Counted from the first letter of the stretch, positions 1 through 8,423 are shown. The stretch: 34,656 nucleotides of DNA from Halomicronema sp. CCY15110 (GCF_016888165.1 NZ_JACSWC010000328.1:1-34656), one strand, 5' to 3'. Notes: generated from the letters alone by a model not told the origin. A program made the numbers and translations.

Positions 1-73
1 ACTCTCGATACTGGTAGGTTGAGCGAAGTCGAAACCGGATTGAACGGGTACTTTATTTAGTTGCAGATCCCTA
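1..73. repeat. Left copy of terminal inverted repeat (73 bp)
   Basis: These 73 bases are identical to the reverse complement of 34582-34654. The match ends abruptly at base 74 (G here, A on the other side). The core, around bases 17-36, contains GGTTGAGCGAAGTCGAAACC, which is itself an imperfect palindrome. The repeat runs off the left edge of the window, and the right copy extends two bases further, so the true element is probably longer than what is visible. No open reading frame is seen in it. It is most likely one copy of a dispersed intergenic repeat that broke the assembly. Confidence 0.9.
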
Positions 74-199
74 GGCGCGGGATTCTCCGCCGTGTGAGCA
101 TTGCCGTGGTACAGCAGTTGACGTGATGTGGCCTGGCCGTTGTGATCTGTAGTGCGGTGATCAATCAGAATTGCCAGTGAAGGAAGCGAGGAAAACACT

Positions 200-1063
200 A
201 TGAAAGTTGGCATCATCGGGACTGGACTCATGGGCGCACCCATGGCGCTGACGCTACAGGCAGCGGGGCATACCGTCATGGCCTACAATCGCTCGGCGGA
301 TAAGGTGCAGCCCTTGACTGCCCAGGGGGTGGAAAGTGCGGCTACCCCGACTGCCGTACTCGCGGCCTGCGACTGCACCATTTTGATGCTGGCGGATGCC
401 ACGGCGATCGCGGCCACCCTCTTCACCCCAGATACCCAGGCGGCGCTAGCAAACCACACGATCATACAAATGGGCACCATTGCGCCGGAACAGAGTCGCG
501 ATCTCCACGCCCAGGTCACAGCCGCCCAGGGACAGTACCTCGAAGCACCGGTGCTGGGCAGCATTCCCCAAGCCCAGGACGGTAGCTTGATCGTGATGGT
601 GGGCAGTACGTTGGCGGAATTTGATCAGTGGCAGCCCGTCTTTCATGCCCTCGGTGAACAGGTGTTGCACATTGGCCCGGTGGGCGCAGGGGCGGCGGTG
701 AAGCTAGCGATGAACCAACTGATTGGCTCCCTCACCACGGCCTTTGCCCTGAGCCTGGCCCTCGTGCAGCGCGAACAGATTCCGGTGGAAACCTTTATGG
801 ACATTGTGCGGAAGAGTGCCCTGTATGCCCCGACCTTTGATAAAAAGTTGAGCCGGATGTGCGATCGCGACTTCAGTAATCCCAACTTCCCGACCAAACA
901 TTTGCTCAAAGACATGCGCCTGTTTGCCCAGGCGGCTGAGTCAGCAGGGCTGGAACCGGCCCTGGCCGATACGGTCGCGACGGTGGTGCAGCAAGCGATC
1001 GCCCAAGGACTCGCCGACGCCGACTACTCCGCCCTTTATGCTGCGGTCAATCCAGAGCGTTAA
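200..1063 (+). CDS. NAD(P)-dependent oxidoreductase, 3-hydroxyisobutyrate dehydrogenase / GLYR1-like family
   Basis: A 287-residue beta-hydroxyacid dehydrogenase, the usual length for the family. The N-terminus has the Rossmann dinucleotide motif GIIGTGLMG (residues 4-12). The substrate-binding region EAPVLGS starts near residue 115 and replaces the commoner APVSGS. The catalytic segment GAGAAVKLAMN supplies Lys168 and Asn172, and the helical C-terminal domain carries the conserved KDMRLF near 237. Family members reduce or oxidise small beta-hydroxyacids or semialdehydes (3-hydroxyisobutyrate, tartronate semialdehyde, succinic semialdehyde, glyoxylate); the sequence does not tell which. The ATG at 200 is preceded by purine-rich GGAAGCGAGG. 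It stands alone, with the terminal repeat upstream and 0.2 kb of non-coding DNA downstream. Confidence 0.9.
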   Translation: MKVGIIGTGLMGAPMALTLQAAGHTVMAYNRSADKVQPLTAQGVESAATPTAVLAACDCTILMLADATAIAATLFTPDTQAALANHTIIQMGTIAPEQSRDLHAQVTAAQGQYLEAPVLGSIPQAQDGSLIVMVGSTLAEFDQWQPVFHALGEQVLHIGPVGAGAAVKLAMNQLIGSLTTAFALSLALVQREQIPVETFMDIVRKSALYAPTFDKKLSRMCDRDFSNPNFPTKHLLKDMRLFAQAAESAGLEPALADTVATVVQQAIAQGLADADYSALYAAVNPER

Positions 1064-1276
1064 CCCAGCTGTGGTGAGGTGCCAGGTGGCCCCCATCTGT
1101 GGGTGCCTCTGCGCCCCCTTTCCCCAGGGGCCTCCCGTGACTCAGCAAAACCTGAGGGCACCGAACTTTTTCACCCCAGGCACGTCTACACCTTTATAAA
1201 ACTTGGGGATCTGTCGGAAAACTTCCGCGCTAAACTGCAAACCCCATAACGATGATCAGGCGATCAGGAGGTTGTG

Positions 1277-1846
1277 ATGCTGACTCGGACAATGAGTGTA
1301 CTCCCACTGTTGGTGACCCCGTTACTCCCCTTGGCCCTGCCACTCACAGCGCGGGCGCAAACGTCCACCGTGCAGACGATGAATCAACTGCGGGTGGTGA
1401 CACAAACCGATGAAACGCTGTATTTCAATCCTGATACGGCCTATGAATTGCCCTTGGTCGTCGAGTCCGCGACCACCCTCAACGGTCGTCAACTGCCAGC
1501 GGGTACGGTAATTGAGGGTCGGCTCGACCCAGTTTCCGGGGGGTTGCAGTACACCGCCACGGGCATTGCTGCCGGGGGCTTGGTAGAGTCCTTTGCTGCC
1601 GTGTCGGAGTTGTTGCCTGATGTGAAGGATCCGCGGGAAACGTCGGGGGGCTCGATCGCCACTGATGCCGCGATTGGGGCCGCTGGTGGAGCCGTTCTCG
1701 GAGCGGTCATCGGGGATGGCGTGAGCTGGTGGGAAATTTTGGGCGGGGCCGCCGCCGGAGTGGCCGTCGGCAATGTCACTGCCCAGCGCGTGGTCATTGT
1801 GGAACCCGACGTTCCCATTGTGCTGACCGTGCCCTCCCCGCGTTAA
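1277..1846 (+). CDS. Exported glycine-zipper-like protein of unknown function
   Basis: A 189-residue protein not recognised by name. A strong AGGAGG at 1266-1271 sits five bases before ATG 1277; a GTG at 1274 is too close to it. Residues 1-27 form a typical Sec signal peptide (short basic start, Leu/Pro-rich hydrophobic core, ARA cleavage site before Gln28). The mature part is a beta-rich segment (about 30-110), then a Gly/Ala-rich stretch (about 127-165, with AAIGAAGGAVLGAVIGDG and GGAAAGVAVGN) that resembles a glycine zipper, then a short hydrophobic tail. This suggests a periplasmic or outer-membrane-associated protein. A strong terminator follows at 1884-1928, so it is probably transcribed alone. 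Confidence 0.75.
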   Translation: MLTRTMSVLPLLVTPLLPLALPLTARAQTSTVQTMNQLRVVTQTDETLYFNPDTAYELPLVVESATTLNGRQLPAGTVIEGRLDPVSGGLQYTATGIAAGGLVESFAAVSELLPDVKDPRETSGGSIATDAAIGAAGGAVLGAVIGDGVSWWEILGGAAAGVAVGNVTAQRVVIVEPDVPIVLTVPSPR

Positions 1847-1883
1847 CCCGCCGCTTCGGCCCCTCCTACTCCATCGATACTTC

Positions 1884-1928
1884 AAGCCGCTTGCCGGGGC
1901 GCTCCGTAGCGACCCGGCAAGCGGTTTT
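1884..1928 (+). terminator. Strong rho-independent terminator
   Basis: A perfect 12-bp stem pairs CCGCTTGCCGGG (1887-1898) with CCCGGCAAGCGG (1913-1924). It extends by three more pairs (A-T, A-T and a G-T wobble) and is followed by TTTT (1925-1928). It ends the glycine-rich protein gene and separates it from the ftsL-like/ftsI pair. Confidence 0.85.
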
Positions 1929-2182
1929 AGGGTGAGATGCCGATGGCGTTGAGCCAGGGGGGGCGAGCCCGATCGCGATCGGAACAAAATTTTTGCGTAA
2001 AAGCGTTGCAGATGCTCACCCTTGAGCTATTTTATGGAAGCCAGTGGCAACATCTTGGCCAGTCGGTGACAAAATAACTTGCTGACTGCGGTTGAGAGCG
2101 TTACTATGTCGCTGAATCTAGGGTAAACGGGCAAGCTGCTTCCCCTAACGGTAGTGTGCATGTTCGATGTGAGAGTGAATCT
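1929..2182. other. Intergenic region upstream of the ftsL-like/ftsI pair
   Basis: No gene is seen in this 0.25-kb stretch. It must carry the promoter and leader of the downstream division genes. No convincing paired -35/-10 boxes were found, only AT-rich segments around 2024-2036 and 2070-2080. Confidence 0.5.
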
Positions 2183-2698
2183 ATGTCTGCGGCCTTAAAA
2201 ACTGAACCGTTAGAACTGCGGCCCCGAGCCGCCCATCCGACCGCGGCTCGACCGCGCGAGCGCCGCCTCACCGTCGTCCCGACGACGCCAGCCTCGCCCC
2301 TGGTCTTTCCCCCTGCTGATCGCGCCCATCGGCCCCTGTGGCTCAAGCTCCTGTCCGTCGGGCAACGGACTTCCTTAGTGATGGCAGGCATGACCGTCGC
2401 GGCTGCTCTGTCCGCCTATGCGGTTACCGTCGATACGAACCGTCGCCTATCGGTGGCGACGACGGCTTTGGGGCAGTTGCAGGATCAGCAGCAACAGTTG
2501 GTTACCGCCAATGCGGTGTTTAAGAACCATCTGGCTCAGACCGCGCTGGCGGCGATGGATGACGGCACCCTGCATCCCAAAGATGTCATTTTTCTCAAAA
2601 CGACAGAGCCGCTGCCCGCTGCGGCCCCAGCGGCCCCGATCGCCCCGGCCACCGCCGCGATCGCCCCAGATCGGCGCTTTTTCCCCAAGGGCTACTAG
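2183..2698 (+). CDS. FtsL-like bitopic membrane protein (putative)
   Basis: A 171-residue protein ending 25 bp before ftsI. Its layout is that of an FtsL/DivIC-type septal protein: a Pro/Arg-rich cytoplasmic tail (about 1-60), one membrane segment (about 64-81), then a Gln-rich stretch that could form a coiled coil (about 87-118), and a Pro/Ala-rich C-terminal tail. FtsL is too divergent to recognise by motif, so the call rests on topology and on the position immediately upstream of ftsI, where ftsL sits in many bacteria. The ATG at 2183 was chosen; a GTG at 2156 would add nine residues. It would act at the septum with FtsI/FtsW. Confidence 0.6.
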   Translation: MSAALKTEPLELRPRAAHPTAARPRERRLTVVPTTPASPLVFPPADRAHRPLWLKLLSVGQRTSLVMAGMTVAAALSAYAVTVDTNRRLSVATTALGQLQDQQQQLVTANAVFKNHLAQTALAAMDDGTLHPKDVIFLKTTEPLPAAAPAAPIAPATAAIAPDRRFFPKGY

Positions 2699-2723
2699 CC
2701 GCCCCTGCGCTTGAGGTTTGTCC

Positions 2724-4544
2724 ATGGGCTCTTCCCGTACCGCTAGACGTCATCGTCGCCCGCCGCCGCGAACTGGACGACGGCCGTCATCTCAGTCACC
2801 AGTGCCCTTGTCGCGATCGCGACAAGGGCGCAAACAGGCCATGCGTCGGATTGTCTTAGTTTGGGGCTGTTTGCTGGTGGCTGTGCTGGCGTTAGCGGTA
2901 CGCCTCGGCTATCTGCAATTGGTCCAGGGCGACGTTCTCAGCGACATGGCCCGGACCCAACAGGCCCGGCAGATCGACGTGAACGTGACCCGTCGCCCCA
3001 TTGTCGATACCCAGGGCACCCCCCTGGCGGTCGATCGCCTGGTTTATACGCTGTACTGCCATCCAGCCTTGTTTCGGCAACCCATTGGCGTGGTGGCCCA
3101 AACCCTCTCACCCGTTTTGGATTTACCAGCCGCCGCTCTTGTTGAAGAGCTGAAGAGCCAGCAAACCGGCGTCCGCCTGGTGGATGATCTATCGGAGGAT
3201 ACGGCTCGCCGCATTCAACAGCTCCGTCTCGATGGTCTAGAGCTGATCCCCGCGCAGCAGCGCTTCTATCCCCAACAAGATCTGTTTTCGCAAATTGTCG
3301 GCTTCATTAACTTAGATGGTGAAGCCCAGACGGGATTAGAGGCCGAGTATCGCGATCGCCTTAAACTACCTGCTCCCAAGCTACCCACCGTCGTGGGACC
3401 CACCTTGCCGGTGTCGAGCTTGCCGACGGAATCGGCCCCGCAGCAAATGCAACTCACCCTGGATAGCCGACTGCAACGGGTCGCCCAAGAGGGACTCCGC
3501 CAAACCCTGCGGCAGTTTGCGGCCAAACGGGGTACGGTCATGGTGATGGATGTGCACACGGGAGCGCTGCGGGCGCTGGCGGTGGAACCGACGTTTGACC
3601 CTAATCGTTACTTTGATGCGGATTTGGCCTGGCTTAAAAACTGGGCCATCACCGACCTGTACGAACCGGGCTCGACCTTTAAGCCGATCAATATTGCGAT
3701 CGCGCTGGAAGCGGGGGCGATCGCTCCTGACGACACCATTTATGACGAAGGGCAAATTGAAATTGGTGAATGGACCATTCAAAACTCCGACTATGAAGCG
3801 TCCGGTCGTAGCGGCACCTTGAGTATTACCGAAGTGTTGAAATATTCCAGCAACTTGGGCATGGTGCACATCATGGAGCAGATGCCAGCGGCGGACTTTT
3901 ATCGCTGGTTCGAAAAGCTGGAACTCGATCAGCCCACGGGCATTGGGCTACCGGCTGAAAATGCCGGCCCCCTGAAAGATCGCAATCAGTTCGTCAATAG
4001 TTATGTGGATGCCGCCACGGCGGCCTTTGGACAAGGCATCGTGCTCACACCGATCAAACTGCTGCAACTGCAAGCCGCCCTGGCCAATGGCGGCTATTTG
4101 GTGACGCCCACCGTCGTTGAAGGCATGATTGATGATCAGGGCAACCGCACCTGGCAGCCCACCCCGCAAACGCCCAAGCGCGTGTTTTCGGCGGAGACGA
4201 CTGCAACGGTGCTCAAGATGATGGAAGCGGTGGTGGCCGATGGGACGGGCAAACCGGCCCAGATTCCGGGTTATCGCATTGCGGGAAAAACCGGGACAGC
4301 GCAAAAGGTGAATGAGTTTGGGGAGTATGGGGCTGGCCGCATCACGAGCTTTGTGAGTTTGTTGCCAGTTGAGCAACCGCGATTCGTCGTCTTAGCCGTG
4401 ATTGATGAGCCCGCTGGGGATGATGCCTATGGCTCCACCGTGGCCGCCCCCCTGGTGAAAACGGTGATGGAATCGCTGGTGGTGTTGGAAGGGGTGCCGC
4501 CTTCGGCTCCGCAGGCACTGAACGGCGTGCTGTCCCCGGATTAA
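2724..4544 (+). CDS. ftsI: Class B penicillin-binding protein, peptidoglycan D,D-transpeptidase FtsI/PBP2
   Basis: A 606-residue protein that cross-links peptidoglycan at the division septum. It has a basic Arg-rich cytoplasmic tail (1-40), a single membrane anchor (about 42-62), and a PBP dimerisation/pedestal domain (about 75-220). The transpeptidase domain carries all three active-site motifs: STFK (Ser317, Lys320), SSN (375-377) and KTGT (from Lys522). The ATG at 2724 has GAGG seven bases upstream; a TTG at 2718 is less likely. It follows the FtsL-like gene by 25 bp, so the two are probably co-transcribed. It converges on the cysteine lyase gene, with a GC-rich hairpin between them. Confidence 0.95.
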   Translation: MGSSRTARRHRRPPPRTGRRPSSQSPVPLSRSRQGRKQAMRRIVLVWGCLLVAVLALAVRLGYLQLVQGDVLSDMARTQQARQIDVNVTRRPIVDTQGTPLAVDRLVYTLYCHPALFRQPIGVVAQTLSPVLDLPAAALVEELKSQQTGVRLVDDLSEDTARRIQQLRLDGLELIPAQQRFYPQQDLFSQIVGFINLDGEAQTGLEAEYRDRLKLPAPKLPTVVGPTLPVSSLPTESAPQQMQLTLDSRLQRVAQEGLRQTLRQFAAKRGTVMVMDVHTGALRALAVEPTFDPNRYFDADLAWLKNWAITDLYEPGSTFKPINIAIALEAGAIAPDDTIYDEGQIEIGEWTIQNSDYEASGRSGTLSITEVLKYSSNLGMVHIMEQMPAADFYRWFEKLELDQPTGIGLPAENAGPLKDRNQFVNSYVDAATAAFGQGIVLTPIKLLQLQAALANGGYLVTPTVVEGMIDDQGNRTWQPTPQTPKRVFSAETTATVLKMMEAVVADGTGKPAQIPGYRIAGKTGTAQKVNEFGEYGAGRITSFVSLLPVEQPRFVVLAVIDEPAGDDAYGSTVAAPLVKTVMESLVVLEGVPPSAPQALNGVLSPD

Positions 4545-4579
4545 GGCCCTGGTACCCGGTGGCTGATTGCAACACGTCC

Positions 4580-4607
4580 GTAGGGGCGTACGGCCGTGCG
4601 CCCCTAC
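4580..4607. repeat. GC-rich hairpin between convergent genes
   Basis: GTAGGGGCG (4580-4588) pairs perfectly with CGCCCCTAC (4599-4607), and the loop contains the palindrome ACGGCCGT. It lies between the stops of ftsI (+) and the cysteine lyase (-). There is no T-run on either side, so it is either an unusual bidirectional terminator or, more likely, a copy of a small dispersed hairpin repeat. Confidence 0.6.
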
Positions 4608-4738
4608 ACCCTCTCAAGGTTGCGAGATTGCTTCAGACGACGATGAACCGTACTGGAGACTAGTGCTGGGCGGTAAGTGATCGGCGGCGTCGCCTGTCCA
4701 GGGGGCGAAGGGGGAAGCCTCGGCGGCACGGGCTCAGT

Positions 4739-5959
4739 TCACAGTGCATCGACCCATTGGCAAATGCGATCGCCCAACGCTTCCACCTCGGTTTCCAAGG
4801 TGAAATAGTGGACGCAGGCCCGCACACAGTGGGGATGCAGCAGGATGCGCAGCAGGGTATGTTCCGCTTCCAGGTCTTTGACGAGCTGGGTGTGGGCGGC
4901 GGGATGCGGCTGACCGTCCGCCCACAAAATTTCAAATGAGATCAGGCCCGACTCCGGCGTCGTCGCCATTACCGGACGGATTTTGGGGTGAGCTTGCAAT
5001 CGTTCCCACAGAGTGCGGCTGAGCGCGCCAATCCGCTGCCAGCGATCGCTAGTCGTCCCCCACTGCTGATGTAAGTCCAGAGCCGCTTGTAAGCCCGCCA
5101 TCAGCGGATAGTCCGATGTCGCGACTTCGTAGCGCTGGCCGGTGGGCTGCCAGCCCGTGGGATTCGCCTGGGCGTCGGTAGTGATGCTGCGCCAGCCAAT
5201 AAAGGTGGGGGCGATCGCCTCCCTAACTTCTGGTCGCACATACAGTCCCCCCAGGCCCGCTGGCCCACAGCACCATTTGTGCCCCGTAAAGGCGTAAAAA
5301 TCGACCTCAGTGGCGGTGAGGTCGAGGGGCATCATGCCCACCGACTGAGCCGCATCCACCAAGATCCATACCGGATTGGGGGTGTGGGCGTGGCACAAGC
5401 GGACAATTTCGGTCAGCGGCAACAGTTGCCCCGTATTCCACAAAATATGGCTGACCACGAGCATCCGGGTGCGAGGTTGGAGCGCCGCCTCAATCACCGC
5501 TACGGGATCACCGCCCTGGGCCGTCGCCAAGATTGGACACACATCCACCGCCACCTGAAAGCGCCGACTGACTTCCTGCACGGCGGCAATCACGCCGGGA
5601 TGTTCGCAATCGGTCAGCAGAATGCGATCGCCCGGCTGCCAACCCACCCCCCAGAGCGGGATATTGCAGCCCACCGTCACATCTTCCGTCAGGGTCATGG
5701 CCTCCACGGGCACCGTCAACAAGTCTGCTAACGTTTGCCGCATCGCCATCGCCGACTGCTGAATCCACTGGTTAATGCGCCCTGAAAACGGCCCTTCAGT
5801 TTGTAGCGTCAGGTGCGCGTCTGTGATGGCGGTGAGGGCGCGTTGCGGCATCGGCCCCTGCCCCCCAAAGTTGAAATAGTGCTTGTTGGCCAGGGCCGGA
5901 AACTCGGCGCGGAGGGTCGGCAAGCGGGCGGTCAGGTCGGAGGAGGCGCTCAACACCAT
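4739..5959 (-). CDS. L-cysteine/cystine C-S lyase-like PLP enzyme (aminotransferase class V)
   Basis: A 406-residue fold-type I PLP enzyme. It matches the Synechocystis C-DES cysteine/cystine lyase type from remembered features: FNFGGQGP near the N-terminus, TDCEHPG, SHILWNTGQ, the PLP-binding Asp202 (VDAAQS) and the Schiff-base Lys228 in FTGHKWCCGPAG. C-DES cleaves cystine or cysteine to pyruvate, ammonia and (per)sulfide, and can feed sulfur to Fe-S cluster assembly. The related SufS/NifS desulfurases and isopenicillin N epimerases are the alternatives. ATG 5959 was chosen, just before the conserved domain; 21 further codons are open upstream but carry no family signal. No suf genes are adjacent. 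Confidence 0.82.
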   Translation of the reverse strand: MVLSASSDLTARLPTLRAEFPALANKHYFNFGGQGPMPQRALTAITDAHLTLQTEGPFSGRINQWIQQSAMAMRQTLADLLTVPVEAMTLTEDVTVGCNIPLWGVGWQPGDRILLTDCEHPGVIAAVQEVSRRFQVAVDVCPILATAQGGDPVAVIEAALQPRTRMLVVSHILWNTGQLLPLTEIVRLCHAHTPNPVWILVDAAQSVGMMPLDLTATEVDFYAFTGHKWCCGPAGLGGLYVRPEVREAIAPTFIGWRSITTDAQANPTGWQPTGQRYEVATSDYPLMAGLQAALDLHQQWGTTSDRWQRIGALSRTLWERLQAHPKIRPVMATTPESGLISFEILWADGQPHPAAHTQLVKDLEAEHTLLRILLHPHCVRACVHYFTLETEVEALGDRICQWVDAL

Positions 5960-6392
5960 GATGCTCAGAAGAATCGACCTGTTTACTCTACCAGGCGAAT
6001 TTGTCTCCCTTCGGGACGGCAATCGCTCCCGTCCTGCTGCCCCCTGGTGTATCTGCTCAAGTCACCGAGGAAACAAAAATCGCAGTTGGGTAGCTGAAGT
6101 AAGTCTGATCCCCCCTTGGCGATTCCCGGAATCGGCGCGCCCATGGGTTGGGTGGGCTGCCCACCCCCACCGACCGGGCCACACAGGGAGGACTGGGTGA
6201 CGGTACCGCTGAGAGTGTCGAGAATCCGTCCAGCCGCCGCCGGAAAATTTTGTCCGCTTTGAAACCGGGGCGATCGCCCGCAGCAAACCCATAATGCGGT
6301 ATAACTGTCAATAGGCTACATTCAGCATTTTTCGTAAAGCGAAACGCTGAAATCTGGCCATTTATTTAGTTCTGCGCAGTTCCGGTGTTGTG
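5960..6392. other. Intergenic region, no supported gene
   Basis: About 0.43 kb between the divergently transcribed lyase gene and the genes starting at 6393. Short frames open on the minus strand (for example 6057-6311) but they are Pro/Arg/Ser-rich and look non-coding. The region should hold divergent promoters; no clear paired boxes were found. Confidence 0.5.
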
Positions 6393-6554
6393 ATGGTGGT
6401 GTTGGAACGATTTGATCGCCAAACCGTTGATCTGCGGCCTTGTCAGGTCGTGATGATGGTGTGCGGGCAATCGAGTCGTTGGTGGCGTCTCCCTGAGCCC
6501 CGGCTGCAGTGCTTGCAACCGTCTACCCCTAATCGTTTCCACTTTGTCAGCTAG
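6393..6554 (+). CDS. Candidate microprotein upstream of the RecB-like nuclease
   Basis: A 53-codon frame from ATG 6393 (or GTG 6390) to TAG at 6552. Its third codon positions are mostly G or C, like neighbouring genes. The product has a patterned core (FDRQTVDLRP, then CGQSSRWWRLPEPRLQCLQ). The stop lies 19 bases before ATG 6574 of the nuclease gene, consistent with co-transcription. No good ribosome-binding site is seen, and the family is not recognised. It may be chance coding, but the composition and spacing make it worth keeping. Confidence 0.4.
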   Translation: MVVLERFDRQTVDLRPCQVVMMVCGQSSRWWRLPEPRLQCLQPSTPNRFHFVS

Positions 6555-6573
6555 TGACCCCTTGCTACACCAC

Positions 6574-8166
6574 ATGATGGCGGGGGGTGGCACCTTAAAC
6601 CTCCCAGCCGAGTCACGTCGCTTGTCTGCTCATGAGTTGCCGGTGCTCTCCGAGCCCAAAACCTATTGGGTGACGGACTTTTTGCTGCTGCAATATCAGC
6701 GCTGTTCGCGGCGGGCCTATCTCGATACCCATCGCGATCGCGCCGAGGCCGATTCCCCCAGCGATTATTTGCAAAAAATTAAGCAAGACAGCGCTGAACA
6801 TCGTCTGGCCGTGCTGGAGGACTACACTGGCTTTCAGCGCCCTGACTATGCCCAGGGTGATTGGCGCACCGGAGCCCAAGCCACCGCCGCTCTGATGGCC
6901 GCCGGAGCGGAGTATATCGTCGGTGGGGTGCTGATTGAGGCGACCGCGCCCGATGTTTATCTGGTGAGCCGTCCCGATATTTTGGTGAAGCAAGGGGGGT
7001 GGTCGCTGTGGGGCGATTGGCAGTACGCCCCGGTGGACATCAAGCTGGGCAAAAAGCCGAAGCTCGACTATCAGATCGTGGCGACTTACCATGCCTATGT
7101 GCTGGCTCATATCCAGGGGAACTGGCCCCACGAAAGCTGGCTCGCCCTGCGGGATGGGCGTTATCACTCGGTGGATCTGGATCAGCAGTTGCCTAAGTTT
7201 GGCGCGATGCTGCATGCCTGTTTAAGTGATTTGCGCAGTCCCGTTGCGCCGGAAGTCTTTATCGCCCACAGTCGCTGTGATTTATGCCATTGGTTTAGCC
7301 AGTGTTATCAAGCTGCCAGTGAGACGGCCCATCTCTCGCTGCTGCCGGGGGTGACCCCCGCCCGCTATACCCACCTCAAGGCGCAAAATCTCACCACGCT
7401 GCCGGATCTGGCCCAGGCGAGTCCGAAGCAGCTGGCTTATTTGCCAGGTTTTGGGGATACCGTCGCGGAAAAGTTGATTCACCAAGCCCAGGCCACGCTG
7501 TACGACCAAGCGATCGCTCGCACGCCACGCGGAGCCGACGCGACCTTCATGCTCTCGCCCCAAGATCTGCCCAGTGCCGAGGTGGAATTGTACTTTGACA
7601 TTGAAGCGGCCCCGGATGTGGATGCCATTTACCTGCACGGCGTTCTGGTGGTTGATCATCGCCAGCAAACGGAACAGTTTCATGCCCTGTTGGCAGAGTC
7701 GCCGGAGCACGAGCAGGATGCCTGGGAGCAGTTTTTAGACTTGGTGCTGCAATATCCTCAAGCGCCGATTTATCACTTTTGTCCCTATGAAGCGCAGACG
7801 GCTCGTAAGCTCACGCAGCATTACCACTGCTTAGGGCCAGCGGACTTGCAAAGATTACTGCGGCGGTTTGTCGATATTCACTGGTGTGTGACGGAGGCGG
7901 TCACCCTGCCCGTCGAAAGTTACGCGCTGAAGCATATTGCTCGCTGGATGGGCTTTGAATGGCGGGATAGCGAGGCGAATGGGGCGCAGTCGATTTGCTG
8001 GTATAACGACTGGCTGACGACGGGCGATCGCACCCATCTGGACGCGATTCTGCGCTACAACGAGGACGACTGTCGCGCGACTTATCACGTCAAACAGTGG
8101 CTGACGGAGTTCGCTCAGTCTCACTGGCAAGCCACGCCGATGTCAGATCTGACGGTGTCGGCCTAG
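6574..8166 (+). CDS. TM0106-family RecB-like nuclease with RNase H-like C-terminal domain
   Basis: A 530-residue two-domain nuclease. The N-terminal half has PD-(D/E)XK features: Asp135 (RPDIL) and Asp155-x-Lys157 (PVDIKLGK). It also has four cysteines arranged as in Cas4/AddB-type Fe-S nucleases: Cys44 (QRCSRRAYL), then Cys235, Cys238 and Cys244 (CDLCHWFSQC). A helix-hairpin-helix-like segment follows (about 276-300). The C-terminal half looks like a YprB-type DEDD exonuclease, with YFDIEA (Asp342, Glu344) and the final YNEDDC (Asp498/499). ATG 6574 was chosen over an in-frame TTG at 6544; the conserved region begins near residue 30. The cellular role of the family is not established. No CRISPR array or cas gene is nearby. 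Confidence 0.85.
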   Translation: MMAGGGTLNLPAESRRLSAHELPVLSEPKTYWVTDFLLLQYQRCSRRAYLDTHRDRAEADSPSDYLQKIKQDSAEHRLAVLEDYTGFQRPDYAQGDWRTGAQATAALMAAGAEYIVGGVLIEATAPDVYLVSRPDILVKQGGWSLWGDWQYAPVDIKLGKKPKLDYQIVATYHAYVLAHIQGNWPHESWLALRDGRYHSVDLDQQLPKFGAMLHACLSDLRSPVAPEVFIAHSRCDLCHWFSQCYQAASETAHLSLLPGVTPARYTHLKAQNLTTLPDLAQASPKQLAYLPGFGDTVAEKLIHQAQATLYDQAIARTPRGADATFMLSPQDLPSAEVELYFDIEAAPDVDAIYLHGVLVVDHRQQTEQFHALLAESPEHEQDAWEQFLDLVLQYPQAPIYHFCPYEAQTARKLTQHYHCLGPADLQRLLRRFVDIHWCVTEAVTLPVESYALKHIARWMGFEWRDSEANGAQSICWYNDWLTTGDRTHLDAILRYNEDDCRATYHVKQWLTEFAQSHWQATPMSDLTVSA

Positions 8167-8191
8167 GCGCAAATAATCTTTGGCAAAACGT

Positions 8192-8220
8192 TTGACAAAG
8201 TGTCCATTCAAGGACAAGAT
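8192..8220 (+). promoter_or_regulatory. Probable sigma-70-type promoter of tRNA-Asp
   Basis: A perfect -35 box TTGACA (8192-8197) lies 17 bases before CAAGAT (8215-8220), a weak -10. An alternative -10, TATAGA at 8220-8225, has too long a spacer. The tRNA begins 19 bases downstream. Confidence 0.45.
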
Positions 8221-8238
8221 ATAGATCGCCCAATTCAA

Positions 8239-8312
8239 GGGCCTGTAGTTCAATTGGTTAGAGCACCGCCCTGTCACGGCGGAAGTTGCGGGTTCGAATC
8301 CCGTCAGGCCCG
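8239..8312 (+). tRNA. tRNA-Asp (anticodon GTC)
   Basis: A 74-nt cloverleaf. The acceptor stem GGGCCTG pairs with CAGGCCC, and the discriminator base is G8312. The anticodon stem is CCGCC/GGCGG (8266-8270 and 8278-8282), with loop CTGTCAC and anticodon GTC at 8273-8275. The T loop is GGTTCGAAT. The CCA end is not encoded. The accessory island begins about 0.5 kb downstream, and tRNA 3' ends are common integration sites. Confidence 0.97.
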
Positions 8313-8423
8313 TTTGAAAATTTGAAACTTTAGATTGCCTCTGTCGCTGCAATTGCTGACAGGGAGTTGCGCAAGTCCTACTTCATGCGGTAGTACAGAC
8401 TGAGTATTTCTTGCAGCGATCGC

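Noticed and set aside
3381-3869. Long minus-strand frames inside ftsI, and similar ones inside other large genes
   Set aside because: They are shadows of GC-rich coding sequence on the other strand.
6057-6311. 84-codon minus-strand frame upstream of the cysteine lyase
   Set aside because: Pro/Arg/Ser-rich sequence without domain pattern; it looks like promoter-region shadow.
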